Below, one piece after another: positions 17,127 through 25,826 of a stretch of 64,000 bases of DNA. Position 1 is the first letter of the stretch, and every line of letters starts with the position of its first letter. The DNA is from an uncultured Anaerolineae bacterium (GTDB lineage: Bacteria; Chloroflexota; Anaerolineae; Promineifilales; Promineifilaceae): the NCBI GenBank assembly GCA_905479495.1, contig CAJQMR010000003.1, positions 1 through 64,000 of the forward strand. Direction: 5' to 3'. Under the pieces are notes generated by a model, which was not told the DNA's origin, did not search any database, and worked only from the letters and a program-made list of their open reading frames with translations. The position numbers and the translations under genes are program-made.

Positions 17127-19448
17127 ATGAAAATAAAATTTGTTGAAATAAAAAACTTCAGAAAACTGAAATCATGCCATATTGCATTCTCAGACAAGGA
17201 AACAGTCTTCGTTGGTGCCAATAATAGCGGGAAAACTTCAGCTATGGATGCACTGATTTTATTCCTTAAAAAAAGTCGCCGAAAAGAAATATCTACAACT
17301 GATTTTACTCTTTCTAATTGGAAGGCTATCAACAAGATCGGGGCTGATTGGATATCATGCGATGATCCAGAACAACTCAACCTCAAAATTGATCAATGGC
17401 TACCTGTACTCCCTACAATAGATATTTGGCTTAGTGTTGATAATTCTGAAGTTCACTATGTTAGCCATTTAATACCCACACTTTCATGGAACGGTGGACA
17501 ACTTGGGGTACGCTTGAGTTTTGAGCCTAAGAATAATGAGGAGCTTTTTAAAGAATTTAAAAAAGAGTTTGATTCAGCGGCAGCAATTTCTGTAAAAAAT
17601 CAAAACGATAGTACTCCTTTAACATTATGGCCCCGATCAATGCACAATTTCTTAGAAAGACGATTACATCATCATTTTACAATAAATGCTTATCTGCTTG
17701 ACCCATCCAAACTTACAGAGCCTACTGATGGAGTAGCACAGCTACAACATTTACCAAGTAATTCCATTCCGCTTGATGAAGAACCTTTCAAAGGTCTTTT
17801 CAAGATAGATATTATTAATGCACAACGAGGGTTTTCTGATCCGACAACATCAAATAGCTCTGGGGTAGGAAGTACTTCTGGTAGATTAACTAGCCAGCTC
17901 AGAAGCTATTTTGACAAGCATCTTAACCCTTCTGATCAACCAACAGAAAATGATCTAGACGCATTAATTGCAATTGAAAATGCAAAGAATGAATTCGATA
18001 AAAAGCTAAAAACAAGCTTTAGTTCTGCTATTTCTGAGCTAGAAGCATTAGGATATCCGGGATTTAGCGATCCTCAAATTACATTAACCAGTAAAATAAA
18101 TCCTGTTGACGGGCTAGATCATGACAGTGCAATCCAATTCAATGTAGTAAATACTGACGAGACTACCACCGAAATGCCGCTTAGTCTTCCTGAAAAATAT
18201 AATGGGCTAGGTTATCAAAACTTAATTTCCATGGTCTTTATGCTGATTCGTTTTAGGGATGAATGGATGCGAAAAGGAAAGGCAAACAAAAGCCTTGATA
18301 ATGCTGACAGTATAATCGAACCATTGCATATCGTTCTAATTGAAGAGCCTGAAGCGCACCTTCATGCACAAGTTCAACAAGTTTTTATAAAAAAGGCCTA
18401 TGGAGTGTTGCGTAATCATAAAGACTTAAAAGAGTCGGTAAGGCACTCAACCCAAATGGTTGTCAGCACTCATTCGAGCCACGTTGCACATGAAATCGAT
18501 TTTGGTTGTTTACGCTATTTCCGAAAGAAACCCATTGAAAATAAAAATGAGGTTCCCTGCGCCACAGTTGTCAACTTATCAAAAACGTTTGGTCAGACAA
18601 ACAAAACTTCTGGAGAGCAGGAAGTTGAAACTGCTAAGTTTGCTGAACGCTATTTAAAGACAACACATTGCGACCTATTTTTTGCAGATGCTGCAATTCT
18701 AGTAGAAGGGCCGGCAGAACGAATGCTTATCCCTCATTTCATACGTTATAAATATCCCAGGCTAGATGTTCGATATATAACAATTTTAGAAATCGGCGGT
18801 AGTCACGCCCACCGTCTGCGACCATTGATTGAAAACTTGGGCCTAGTGACTCTAGTGGTAACTGATATTGATTCAATTCAAGAAACTAGCTCTGGAAAAA
18901 TCCAACCTGAGCGAAACAAATCTTATAGAACAGGAAATGACACCCTTAAGACGTGGTTGCCTGTACAAACGAATTTGGACACATTACTTGATTTAGCAGA
19001 TAGTGCGAAAATGTCAAGAAATGGTCTGGTCAGAGTTGCTTACCAATATCCATTTAAAATTTCTTTTAGTGATACGACAGAAGAGGAAGAAGCTATACCA
19101 TATACTTTTGAGGATGCCCTAGTTCTTTCTAATGTTGAACTTTTCAAGGCGTTGAGTAATTCAACAGGTCTTATAAAAAAGATGTCTACCGCAACATCAA
19201 AACCTAATTTAGTCGAAGCGACAGCCGAAATGTTCAAGGCTCTTGAAAATGGCAACAAAGCAGAGATGGCATTAGAACTTCTTTATTTTGAAGACCCAAG
19301 CAACCTTGAACCACCAAGGTACATTGCAGAAGGTTTGAAATGGTTGGAAGAAGAATTAAAACGAAAAGATAATGATCATTTAAATTTAGAAAACAACACA
19401 AATGGAGATGAAAAATGCCTAACACCAGTGACCCCTCCATTAGTGTAG
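17127..19448 (+). CDS. gajA: Gabija-type GajA: OLD-family ATP-dependent nuclease
   Basis: 773 residues. N-terminal ABC-type ATPase half: Walker A VGANNSGKTS (about 29-38), then after a long middle region Walker B/signature LIEEPEAHLHAQ (about 404-415) and the switch histidine in STHSSHV. A TOPRIM nuclease domain follows, with ILVEGPAE (about 524-531), ITILEIGGSHA and VTDIDS as metal-binding acidic positions. In Gabija (known), GajA nicks or cuts DNA when nucleotides are depleted by phage replication and complexes with GajB, whose gene follows with a 34-base overlap. It is longer than the well-known Bacillus GajA (about 580 residues). The region is AT-rich, uses codons unlike the neighbours and lacks ACGGCCGT, so horizontal transfer is likely. 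Confidence 0.85.
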   Translation: MKIKFVEIKNFRKLKSCHIAFSDKETVFVGANNSGKTSAMDALILFLKKSRRKEISTTDFTLSNWKAINKIGADWISCDDPEQLNLKIDQWLPVLPTIDIWLSVDNSEVHYVSHLIPTLSWNGGQLGVRLSFEPKNNEELFKEFKKEFDSAAAISVKNQNDSTPLTLWPRSMHNFLERRLHHHFTINAYLLDPSKLTEPTDGVAQLQHLPSNSIPLDEEPFKGLFKIDIINAQRGFSDPTTSNSSGVGSTSGRLTSQLRSYFDKHLNPSDQPTENDLDALIAIENAKNEFDKKLKTSFSSAISELEALGYPGFSDPQITLTSKINPVDGLDHDSAIQFNVVNTDETTTEMPLSLPEKYNGLGYQNLISMVFMLIRFRDEWMRKGKANKSLDNADSIIEPLHIVLIEEPEAHLHAQVQQVFIKKAYGVLRNHKDLKESVRHSTQMVVSTHSSHVAHEIDFGCLRYFRKKPIENKNEVPCATVVNLSKTFGQTNKTSGEQEVETAKFAERYLKTTHCDLFFADAAILVEGPAERMLIPHFIRYKYPRLDVRYITILEIGGSHAHRLRPLIENLGLVTLVVTDIDSIQETSSGKIQPERNKSYRTGNDTLKTWLPVQTNLDTLLDLADSAKMSRNGLVRVAYQYPFKISFSDTTEEEEAIPYTFEDALVLSNVELFKALSNSTGLIKKMSTATSKPNLVEATAEMFKALENGNKAEMALELLYFEDPSNLEPPRYIAEGLKWLEEELKRKDNDHLNLENNTNGDEKCLTPVTPPLV

Positions 19449-21298
19449 ATGATGAAATTTTCTCTTGCTTGAATTTAAAAAGACCCAAGAGTTTTTTCCT
19501 TTTTGCTGGAGCGGGCTCGGGGAAAACACGGTCGCTTGTGGAAGTCTTAAAGAGATTCAAAGAAGAGAATATTCAAGACTTAAGGCTGAATGGTCAGAAG
19601 GTGGCCATTATTACCTATACAAGGGCAGCCAGTGGTGAAATTCAAAGGCGTCTTGAATTTGATTCCAATTTTGTTGTATCAACAATCCACAGTTTTGTAT
19701 GGAATTTAATCCGCTCATTTCAGAAAGATATTAGAGAATGGGTACGAGAAGATACAAATAGAGAAATAGAGGAGCTTGAAGAAAGCCAGCGTAAAGGGCG
19801 AGCCGGCACCAAAGCTGAAAGCGATAGAGCAGCTAAAATCGAGTCTAAAAAAAACAGGTTAGCGCGTTTAGACAAAATCAAAGTTTTTACATATAACCCG
19901 AATGGTACAAATAGTGGACGAGATTCGTTAAATCATGCAGAAGTTATCAAAATAGCTTCAGATTTCCTCTTGCATAAACCACTAATGCAGCAGATTCTTG
20001 TCAAGAAATATCCAATATTACTTATTGATGAGAGTCAGGACACCAAGAAAGAACTGATTGATGCTTTCTTTTCAATTCAATCAACTCACCATAATGAATT
20101 TACGCTTGGCTTGTTCGGGGATACCATGCAACGAATTTATACGGATGGGAAGATTGATTTAGGCACCAACATTCCTGATACTTGGGCAAAGCCCGCAAAA
20201 AAGATCAACCACAGATGTCCAAAACGAGTGATTAGACTGATCAACAAAATACGTTTAGATGTTGATGGTCAGGAGCAAGAACCATCAGACAAAAATGAAG
20301 AGGGTATCGTTCGCCTATTTATTGTTGAGTCAAATCCAAATTTGGACAAGCAAATTGTTGAGGAAAATATCGCTAAACACATGGCAGATGTCACTACTGA
20401 TCCAGCTTGGGAGAAGCTGAATTCCGATGTGAAAGTTCTTACCCTTGAACATCACATGGCAGCAAAAAGAAGCGGATTTTTAGATTTTTTTGCTCCACTC
20501 TATGCGTCTCGCACAGATTCCACAGGCCTACTTGATGGTACTATGTCAGGTATTCCCTTTCTTATTCATCAAATTTTGCCATTAGTTAGGACCATGCAGT
20601 CAAACGATGGATTTGCAGTTGCTCAGATTATAAGGAAACATTCTCCTTTGCTAGACAAGAAGTTGCTAGAAGATTGTGACGATTCAATTGAGCAGATTAA
20701 AAAAGCAAATATGGCTGTAAAAGAATTACTAGCCTTGTGGGATAATGGAAATGATCCAACTCTTTTAGCTATCCTTATAAAAGTAGAAGAACTAAATATA
20801 TTTTCACTTCCTGAACACCTATCCATAATTGCAAAACGCTCGGATACAGATTTTGAAGAAAGTACTCAAGATGACGTTAGTGGTGCGGTTGAGCCATGGG
20901 AAGAGGCTCTGCAAAGTTCATTCAGTCAATTGGAGAAATATGTGGATTATATTTCCGATGATTCTTCCTTTGGGACCCATCAAGGTATCAAAGGATTAGA
21001 GTTTCCTCGTGTGATGCTAATACTGGATGATGAAGAAGCCCGAGGGTTCCTATTTAGCTATGAAAAGCTCTTTGGAGCAAAGGCTCAAACTCCAACAGAT
21101 AAAAAGAATAAAGCTGAAGGAAAAGAAACTAGTATTGATAGAACTCGCAGACTATTCTATGTAACTTGCAGTCGGGCTGAAAAAAGTTTGGCTATTGTGG
21201 CTTATACTAAAGACCCAAATGCAGTAAAAGAATTTGTGACATTACAAAATTGGTTTACAGAAGATGAACTAGTTCTTGAGATAAATGCGACCAAATGA
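19415..21298 (+). CDS. gajB: Gabija-type GajB: UvrD/Rep-like helicase
   Basis: 627 residues. SF1A helicase motifs in order: I FAGAGSGKTR (about 29-38), Ia IITYTRAASGEIQRRL, II LLIDESQDT (about 203-211), III LGLFGDTMQRIY, IV-like NHRCPKRVIRL, V THQGIKGLEFPRVML and VI YVTCSRAEKSLAIV. The ATG at 19415 is inside the end of gajA, with GGAGA seven bases upstream, so the two are translationally coupled. In Gabija, GajB senses DNA ends or ssDNA and activates GajA to abort infection (known). A charged helix around residues 110-150 looks like an insertion. It ends just before a strong terminator, closing the module. AT-rich like gajA. Confidence 0.85.
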   Translation: MPNTSDPSISVDDEIFSCLNLKRPKSFFLFAGAGSGKTRSLVEVLKRFKEENIQDLRLNGQKVAIITYTRAASGEIQRRLEFDSNFVVSTIHSFVWNLIRSFQKDIREWVREDTNREIEELEESQRKGRAGTKAESDRAAKIESKKNRLARLDKIKVFTYNPNGTNSGRDSLNHAEVIKIASDFLLHKPLMQQILVKKYPILLIDESQDTKKELIDAFFSIQSTHHNEFTLGLFGDTMQRIYTDGKIDLGTNIPDTWAKPAKKINHRCPKRVIRLINKIRLDVDGQEQEPSDKNEEGIVRLFIVESNPNLDKQIVEENIAKHMADVTTDPAWEKLNSDVKVLTLEHHMAAKRSGFLDFFAPLYASRTDSTGLLDGTMSGIPFLIHQILPLVRTMQSNDGFAVAQIIRKHSPLLDKKLLEDCDDSIEQIKKANMAVKELLALWDNGNDPTLLAILIKVEELNIFSLPEHLSIIAKRSDTDFEESTQDDVSGAVEPWEEALQSSFSQLEKYVDYISDDSSFGTHQGIKGLEFPRVMLILDDEEARGFLFSYEKLFGAKAQTPTDKKNKAEGKETSIDRTRRLFYVTCSRAEKSLAIVAYTKDPNAVKEFVTLQNWFTEDELVLEINATK

Positions 21299-21387
21299 AA
21301 TCTATTATAAATTCCTGTATTTTAGATAGTGGCAGAAGGCTCATAGGAGTGTAATATAACGTTTCTCCCCCACAACCCACTTCTAGC

Positions 21388-21419
21388 AAAAAAGAACTGA
21401 TTGCTCAGTTCTTTTTTTA
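21388..21419 (+). terminator. Rho-independent terminator after the Gabija module
   Basis: A perfect 13-base stem, AAAAAAGAACTGA (21388-21400) with TCAGTTCTTTTTT (21405-21417), loop TTGC, ends in a T run. It is 90 bases after gajB's stop. Confidence 0.9.
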
Positions 21420-21422
21420 TTT

Positions 21423-21512
21423 CCCTACCCCCATCCCTATCCATCCCACCCCCTAAACCTATCTTTCTATAGGCGATTCACTCCCCGATAAATCATACAC
21501 TGCTGCTGTTGG
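21423..21512 (+). promoter_or_regulatory. Upstream element shared by two export genes, copy 1
   Basis: The stretch before the CPBP gene contains CCCTACCC..ATCCCTATCC, AACCTATCTTTCTATAGGCGA and AAATCATACACTGCTG. It matches 22404-22484, before the permease gene, in the same order and spacing. Both contain a CCTAT..ATAGG inverted repeat, a possible operator, followed by a TACACT hexamer that could be a -10. Confidence 0.6.
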
Positions 21513-21575
21513 ACCTTCCCACCAAATTTAGCGGATATGTGGCGCGTTTGGCGCCACATCCACAGGAGAGAAACT

Positions 21576-22322
21576 ATGAATTTATCAGTTGAAAGAACCC
21601 AAGTACGCAATCATCAGGACGAAACCCTTTCCCTGGCCAAAGCTGCTTTTTTACATCTTTTTCCCGGTGCCATTATCATGATGGTCTTCATCGTGGTTGC
21701 TTATTTCGCCCGAGGCTCTGAACTGCCGCCCGTGTTTTGGTTCGCCGTGGCTGTCCCCTTCAGCCTTGTTCCCGCTGAATTGGGGGTTCTGTTATATCTG
21801 GGGCGTAAGCGGAACGGCCGTTTCTCGCTTGAGGGCATCGTGGTCAATCGTCGGCCGCTAAAGTGGCAGCAGTATCTCTGGATGATCCCGGCAACATTCA
21901 TCGGCGTGGTTGTGCTGGCCACCCTCACCGGCGGCGCTGACCCGGTTATCTACAAGCAGCTTTTCGGCTGGTGGCCCGCCTGGTTAAACGTCTCAGTTGT
22001 CGATGAAAATTGGATCAAGCCGGTTGTCATCATCCCCTACTTGCTGTTTGTCGGCATTGTCGGCCCTCTGATAGAAGAACTGTATTTTCGCGGTTATTTA
22101 TTACCACGATTAGCGCGGTTTGGACGTTGGGGCATATTACTGAATGCTGCGTTATTTGCCCTGTACCATTTCTGGTCCCCCTGGCACCTCATCAGTCGTG
22201 TCTTCAGCACGTTGCCCTTTGCCCTATCGGCCAAACAAGGCAGCCTCAACGTGGCAATCGTCACCCACATGCTGGCCAATACCATTGGGTTTATCCTGAC
22301 CATACTGCCTCTTGTTATCTAG
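21576..22322 (+). CDS. CPBP-family intramembrane metalloprotease
   Basis: 248 residues from the ATG at 21576, chosen for AGGAGAG upstream; the frame is open 39 bases further 5'. Hydrophobic segments fill most of the protein. The CPBP/Rce1-like motifs are GPLIEELYFRG (EExxxR), FALYHF and a late HMLAN, which supply the glutamate and histidine metal/catalytic residues. Family members cleave prenylated proteins or leader peptides, or protect against bacteriocins. It is followed by an ABC exporter and an MFS transporter, so a role in export or immunity of a small molecule or peptide is plausible (inference). No precursor peptide gene was found. Confidence 0.88.
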   Translation: MNLSVERTQVRNHQDETLSLAKAAFLHLFPGAIIMMVFIVVAYFARGSELPPVFWFAVAVPFSLVPAELGVLLYLGRKRNGRFSLEGIVVNRRPLKWQQYLWMIPATFIGVVVLATLTGGADPVIYKQLFGWWPAWLNVSVVDENWIKPVVIIPYLLFVGIVGPLIEELYFRGYLLPRLARFGRWGILLNAALFALYHFWSPWHLISRVFSTLPFALSAKQGSLNVAIVTHMLANTIGFILTILPLVI

Positions 22323-22403
22323 CCGATTTGTCCCTGGTAGGCCGCCAAACGCTGGTCCCAGGCAAAGGTTGCCTACCGGGCTGTGTCCATTGAAATAGGG
22401 CAT

Positions 22404-22484
22404 CCCTACCCACAATCCCTATCCCTGAACCTATCCTTCGATAGGCGACGATTGCTCCGACAAATCATACACTGCTGATGATGG
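22404..22484 (+). promoter_or_regulatory. Upstream element shared by two export genes, copy 2
   Basis: Contains CCCTACCC..ATCCCTATCC, CCTATCCTTCGATAGG (a perfect 6-base-arm palindrome around CTTC) and AAATCATACACTGCTG, mirroring the copy at 21423-21512. It lies 39 bases before the FtsX-like permease start. Confidence 0.65.
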
Positions 22485-22522
22485 TTCTTCTCAGCAACAT
22501 TCGTTAAAGAAAGGACAGACTT

Positions 22523-24880
22523 ATGATTATTGAACGTATGCTAAAGAAAGATTTTTTGCGCAAGAAGCTGATAACGATTGTCGTGTTTGCCTTCATTTTC
22601 CTGTCGGCCTTGCTGGTTGCCAGCGGCGCAAACTTGATGATTGAATTGGGCAATTCCCTGGATGTGCTGTTTAGCAAAGCGCATACGCCCCACTTCGTGC
22701 AGATGCACACCGGGCCGCTGGATCAGGCTGAAATCGACAGTTGGGCAGCCGCCAATGCGTTGGTCGCAGAGCAGCAGACGGTCGAAATGATCACCGTGGC
22801 TGGTGCCAATCTTACTCTGGGAGCCAGCCAGGAATCGGAAGCAACCAGCATCATGGATATCAGCTTTGTCACCCAGAATGAAGCCTTTGATTTTTTGCTG
22901 GACCTGGACAACAACATCATCCACCTCGCACCGGGCGAAATCGCAGTGCCTGTCTACTATAGTCAGGAACGGAACTTGGCCGTTGGCGATCAGGTGCGGG
23001 TCAACACGGGTGCCGGGGAGATGCTCTTCACCATTGCCACCTTCAGCCGCGACTCGCAGATGAATCCCGCTATTGCCAGCTCCAAACGCTTCCTGGTTCA
23101 CGAGCAAGAGTTCGCCAGCCTGAGAGAACAGATCGCTGAAACCGAATATCTGGTGGAATTCCGGCTAGTTGATGACAGCCAGATGAGCACCTTCGCCTCC
23201 GCCTACCAGACCTCGGATTTACCCAAGACCGGTCCGGCCATCGATCAGGGCTTGTTCAAAATCATGAATTCATTGTCCGACGGCCTTGTCGCCGGTGTGG
23301 TCATCCTGATGAGCCTGCTGCTGATTGTGATTGCCATCCTCAGCTTGCGTTTTACGCTGCTGGCCACGATTGAAGAAGATACGAAAGAGATCGGGGTCAT
23401 GAAGGCCATCGGCATCGCCCGCGCGGACATCAAGCGTGTTTATCTAGCCAAGTATGTGGTCATGGGTGTGACGGCGGCGTTCCTGGGATACCTGGCCTCG
23501 CTACTGCTGAATCAAGTCCTGTCCGCCAATGTGCTGCTCTATATCGGCAGTGCGTCCAAGACTATGTGGCAAACGGCCGTTCCCCTCATCGCCGCTTCCA
23601 GTATCACCCTGATTGTGACCCTCTCCTGTGCACTCATCCTTAGACGGTTTAATCGCATCTCTGCGGTGGCAGCCCTGCGCTCTGGCAGTGGCACTGGTGG
23701 TGCTGGCGAATCGATGAAAAGCATGCCCATGCTCAATCTAAAACGGGGCAAACGGTTCAATCTCAACACCTATCTTGGCATTCGTGATGTCTTGCAGCGC
23801 TCCCGGCTGTATGGCTTGCTGGCCTTTGTTTTCTTCTTCTGCGCCATCATTATCATCATTCCCATCCATTTCCTGACGACGATTCAATCACCGACATTCA
23901 TCTCCTACATGGGTGCCGGACAAAGCGACATGCGCATCGATTTCCGTCAGTCAGATGATGTAGCTGCTAGATTTGAAACGGCCGTTGCCACCCTCACAGC
24001 CGATCCCGATGTCGCCAAACTGTCGCCCCTCGTCACCTCACAGTTCAAAGTGAGGCAAAGTGACGGCACCCTGGAAACCCTCAATATTGAAAGTGGTGAC
24101 TTCTCATTGTTCCCGCTGGACTATGTGCAAGGCACCGCGCCCCAACAAGGGAATGAGATCGCCCTCTCTTATCTCAACGCCAGCGAAATGGAAAAGCAGC
24201 TTGGCGATACCGTCACCCTCATCATCGACGGACAAGAACGCGAGATGGTCGTCAGCGGTATCTATCAGGACATCACCAATGGCGGCCGCACCGCCAAAGC
24301 AACCCTGCCCTACAATCCGCAGACAGCCATCTGGTACACCATCAACATAAACCTGACCACAAACGCCAATATCGACGAGAAAGTCAGCGAATACGCGCAG
24401 TTGTTTGACGCAGCCCGCATCACCGATACGGCCGACTTTATCTCCCAGACAGTAGGGAACACCGTGCAGCAGCTAAAAACAGTCACCCTAGTCACGGTGG
24501 TTGTAGGTCTGGCCCTATCCGTCCTGATTACATCGCTGTTCATGATGATGCTCATTACCAAAGACAGCAATCAGATTGCCATCATGCGCAGCCTCGGTTT
24601 CTCACTCAACCACATCCGCACCCAATATCTCACCAGAGCCTTGTTCCTGCTGGTCGTGGGCATCGCGCTGGGAACCCTTTTCTCAAACACGTTAGGGCAG
24701 CAGTTGGTGAGTGCCGCCTTCTCGATGCAGGGCGCGTCGCGCATCAAGTTTGTGATTGACCCGCTCCAGGCTTATGTGATGTATCCCTTGCTCCTGATGG
24801 TTACGGTGGCAGCCACAACCTTCCTGAGCACCAGAACAGGCATCAAAGAAACCAACATCGCCGCAATGATTATGGAATAA
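22523..24880 (+). CDS. FtsX-like ABC transporter permease (MacB family)
   Basis: 785 residues in a double FtsX layout: an N-terminal membrane helix, a large extracytoplasmic domain (about 55-245), three helices (about 250-390, with the conserved KEIGVMKAIG and coupling segment), a linker, then a second helix, extracytoplasmic domain (about 460-640) and three helices with IAIMRSLGFS. This is the permease of lipoprotein, antimicrobial peptide or macrolide efflux/sensing systems. AAAGGA lies upstream of the ATG. Its ATPase partner is at 25014-25781, separated by 133 bases of palindromic repeats. Confidence 0.9.
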   Translation: MIIERMLKKDFLRKKLITIVVFAFIFLSALLVASGANLMIELGNSLDVLFSKAHTPHFVQMHTGPLDQAEIDSWAAANALVAEQQTVEMITVAGANLTLGASQESEATSIMDISFVTQNEAFDFLLDLDNNIIHLAPGEIAVPVYYSQERNLAVGDQVRVNTGAGEMLFTIATFSRDSQMNPAIASSKRFLVHEQEFASLREQIAETEYLVEFRLVDDSQMSTFASAYQTSDLPKTGPAIDQGLFKIMNSLSDGLVAGVVILMSLLLIVIAILSLRFTLLATIEEDTKEIGVMKAIGIARADIKRVYLAKYVVMGVTAAFLGYLASLLLNQVLSANVLLYIGSASKTMWQTAVPLIAASSITLIVTLSCALILRRFNRISAVAALRSGSGTGGAGESMKSMPMLNLKRGKRFNLNTYLGIRDVLQRSRLYGLLAFVFFFCAIIIIIPIHFLTTIQSPTFISYMGAGQSDMRIDFRQSDDVAARFETAVATLTADPDVAKLSPLVTSQFKVRQSDGTLETLNIESGDFSLFPLDYVQGTAPQQGNEIALSYLNASEMEKQLGDTVTLIIDGQEREMVVSGIYQDITNGGRTAKATLPYNPQTAIWYTININLTTNANIDEKVSEYAQLFDAARITDTADFISQTVGNTVQQLKTVTLVTVVVGLALSVLITSLFMMMLITKDSNQIAIMRSLGFSLNHIRTQYLTRALFLLVVGIALGTLFSNTLGQQLVSAAFSMQGASRIKFVIDPLQAYVMYPLLLMVTVAATTFLSTRTGIKETNIAAMIME

Positions 24881-24891
24881 CCTCGACTCGA

Positions 24892-24920
24892 CGTTCATAA
24901 ACCTGACAGGTTTACGAACG
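24892..24920. repeat. 29-bp palindrome with AAACCTGACAGGTTT core
   Basis: CGTTCATAAACCTG-A-CAGGTTTACGAACG: 14-base arms with one mismatch. It lies just after the permease gene and may act as a terminator/processing hairpin or a binding site. The same core occurs at 24981-24995. Confidence 0.75.
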
Positions 24921-24980
24921 TAATTTGAACAAAATGATGGTTTGCAATGCAACATCAACCTTAATTCATGAAAGTTTTGG

Positions 24981-24995
24981 AAACCTGTCAGGTTT
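24981..24995. repeat. 15-bp palindrome AAACCTGTCAGGTTT
   Basis: Second copy of the AAACCTGnCAGGTTT core, just upstream of the ABC ATPase ribosome-binding site (AAGGAG at 24999-25004). The position would suit an operator or an RNA hairpin controlling that gene. Confidence 0.7.
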
Positions 24996-25013
24996 CATAA
25001 GGAGACCTAAAAA

Positions 25014-25781
25014 ATGACCGCACTACTCGAATCACAACAACTATGCAAAAGCTTTGCACTTGGCAATGACAATGAAGTCACCGTTCTGTCTGATGTAGAC
25101 CTGGCGATAGAACCCGGCGAGTTTGTAACCGTGATGGGGCCGTCAGGCTCCGGCAAATCGACACTGCTGTACAACGTCAGTGGCATGGATCGGGCCAAGT
25201 CAGGGCAAGTTCTATTCAATGGTCAGGACATCACCGCCCTGTCTGAAGAAGCATTGGCCAAAGTCCGCCTGACGGGCATGGGCTTTGTTTTCCAGCATAT
25301 TCATCTGCTGAAGAATCTGTCCATCTTTGACAATGTCGTCATTCCTGCCTATCTGGCCCGTGCGGAAAGCCACGCTCAGATTAACCAACGAGCCGAGGCG
25401 CTCATGGAACAGGTCGGGGTGGCGCATCTGGCTGGTAACGACATCACCCAGGCTTCTGGGGGTCAATTGCAGCGGGTAGGCATCTGCCGCGCCCTGATCA
25501 ACAAGCCGGACATCCTGTTTGGTGATGAACCCACCGGTGCGCTCAATTCAAAAGCGGCCGGCGAGATCATGGATTTGCTAACAGAGATCAACAACTCCGG
25601 CACAACCATCATGCTGGTAACCCATGATGTCAAAGTAGCCGCCAGGACGGAACGCGTGCTCTTTATGCTCGATGGAAAAATCGTCGCTGAGAAGCACTTA
25701 GGCAAACCCTGCGCGAATGGGACAGAGACAAAAGAAAGAGAAGAGCGCTTATCAAGTTGGCTCACCGAATTGGGTTTTTAA
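25014..25781 (+). CDS. ABC transporter ATP-binding protein (MacB/LolD type)
   Basis: 255 residues with all ABC motifs: Walker A GPSGSGKST (about 42-50), Q-loop FVFQHIHLL, signature ASGGQLQRV, Walker B ILFGDEPTGAL and H-loop VTHDVK. The LolD/MacB-like DEPTGAL form pairs with the FtsX-like permease just upstream. AAGGAG precedes the ATG. A polar C-terminal tail of about 25 residues (TETKEREERLSSW) extends beyond the usual domain. Confidence 0.93.
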   Translation: MTALLESQQLCKSFALGNDNEVTVLSDVDLAIEPGEFVTVMGPSGSGKSTLLYNVSGMDRAKSGQVLFNGQDITALSEEALAKVRLTGMGFVFQHIHLLKNLSIFDNVVIPAYLARAESHAQINQRAEALMEQVGVAHLAGNDITQASGGQLQRVGICRALINKPDILFGDEPTGALNSKAAGEIMDLLTEINNSGTTIMLVTHDVKVAARTERVLFMLDGKIVAEKHLGKPCANGTETKEREERLSSWLTELGF

Positions 25782-25790
25782 GTACATTCA

Positions 25791-25805
25791 AGATTGGACC
25801 AATCT
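25791..25805. repeat. 15-bp palindrome AGATTGGACCAATCT
   Basis: Third copy of the palindrome seen twice at 3263-3296, between the ABC ATPase stop and the MFS start. Confidence 0.7.
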
Positions 25806-25826
25806 AAAATAAGGAAGGTTTTTATC

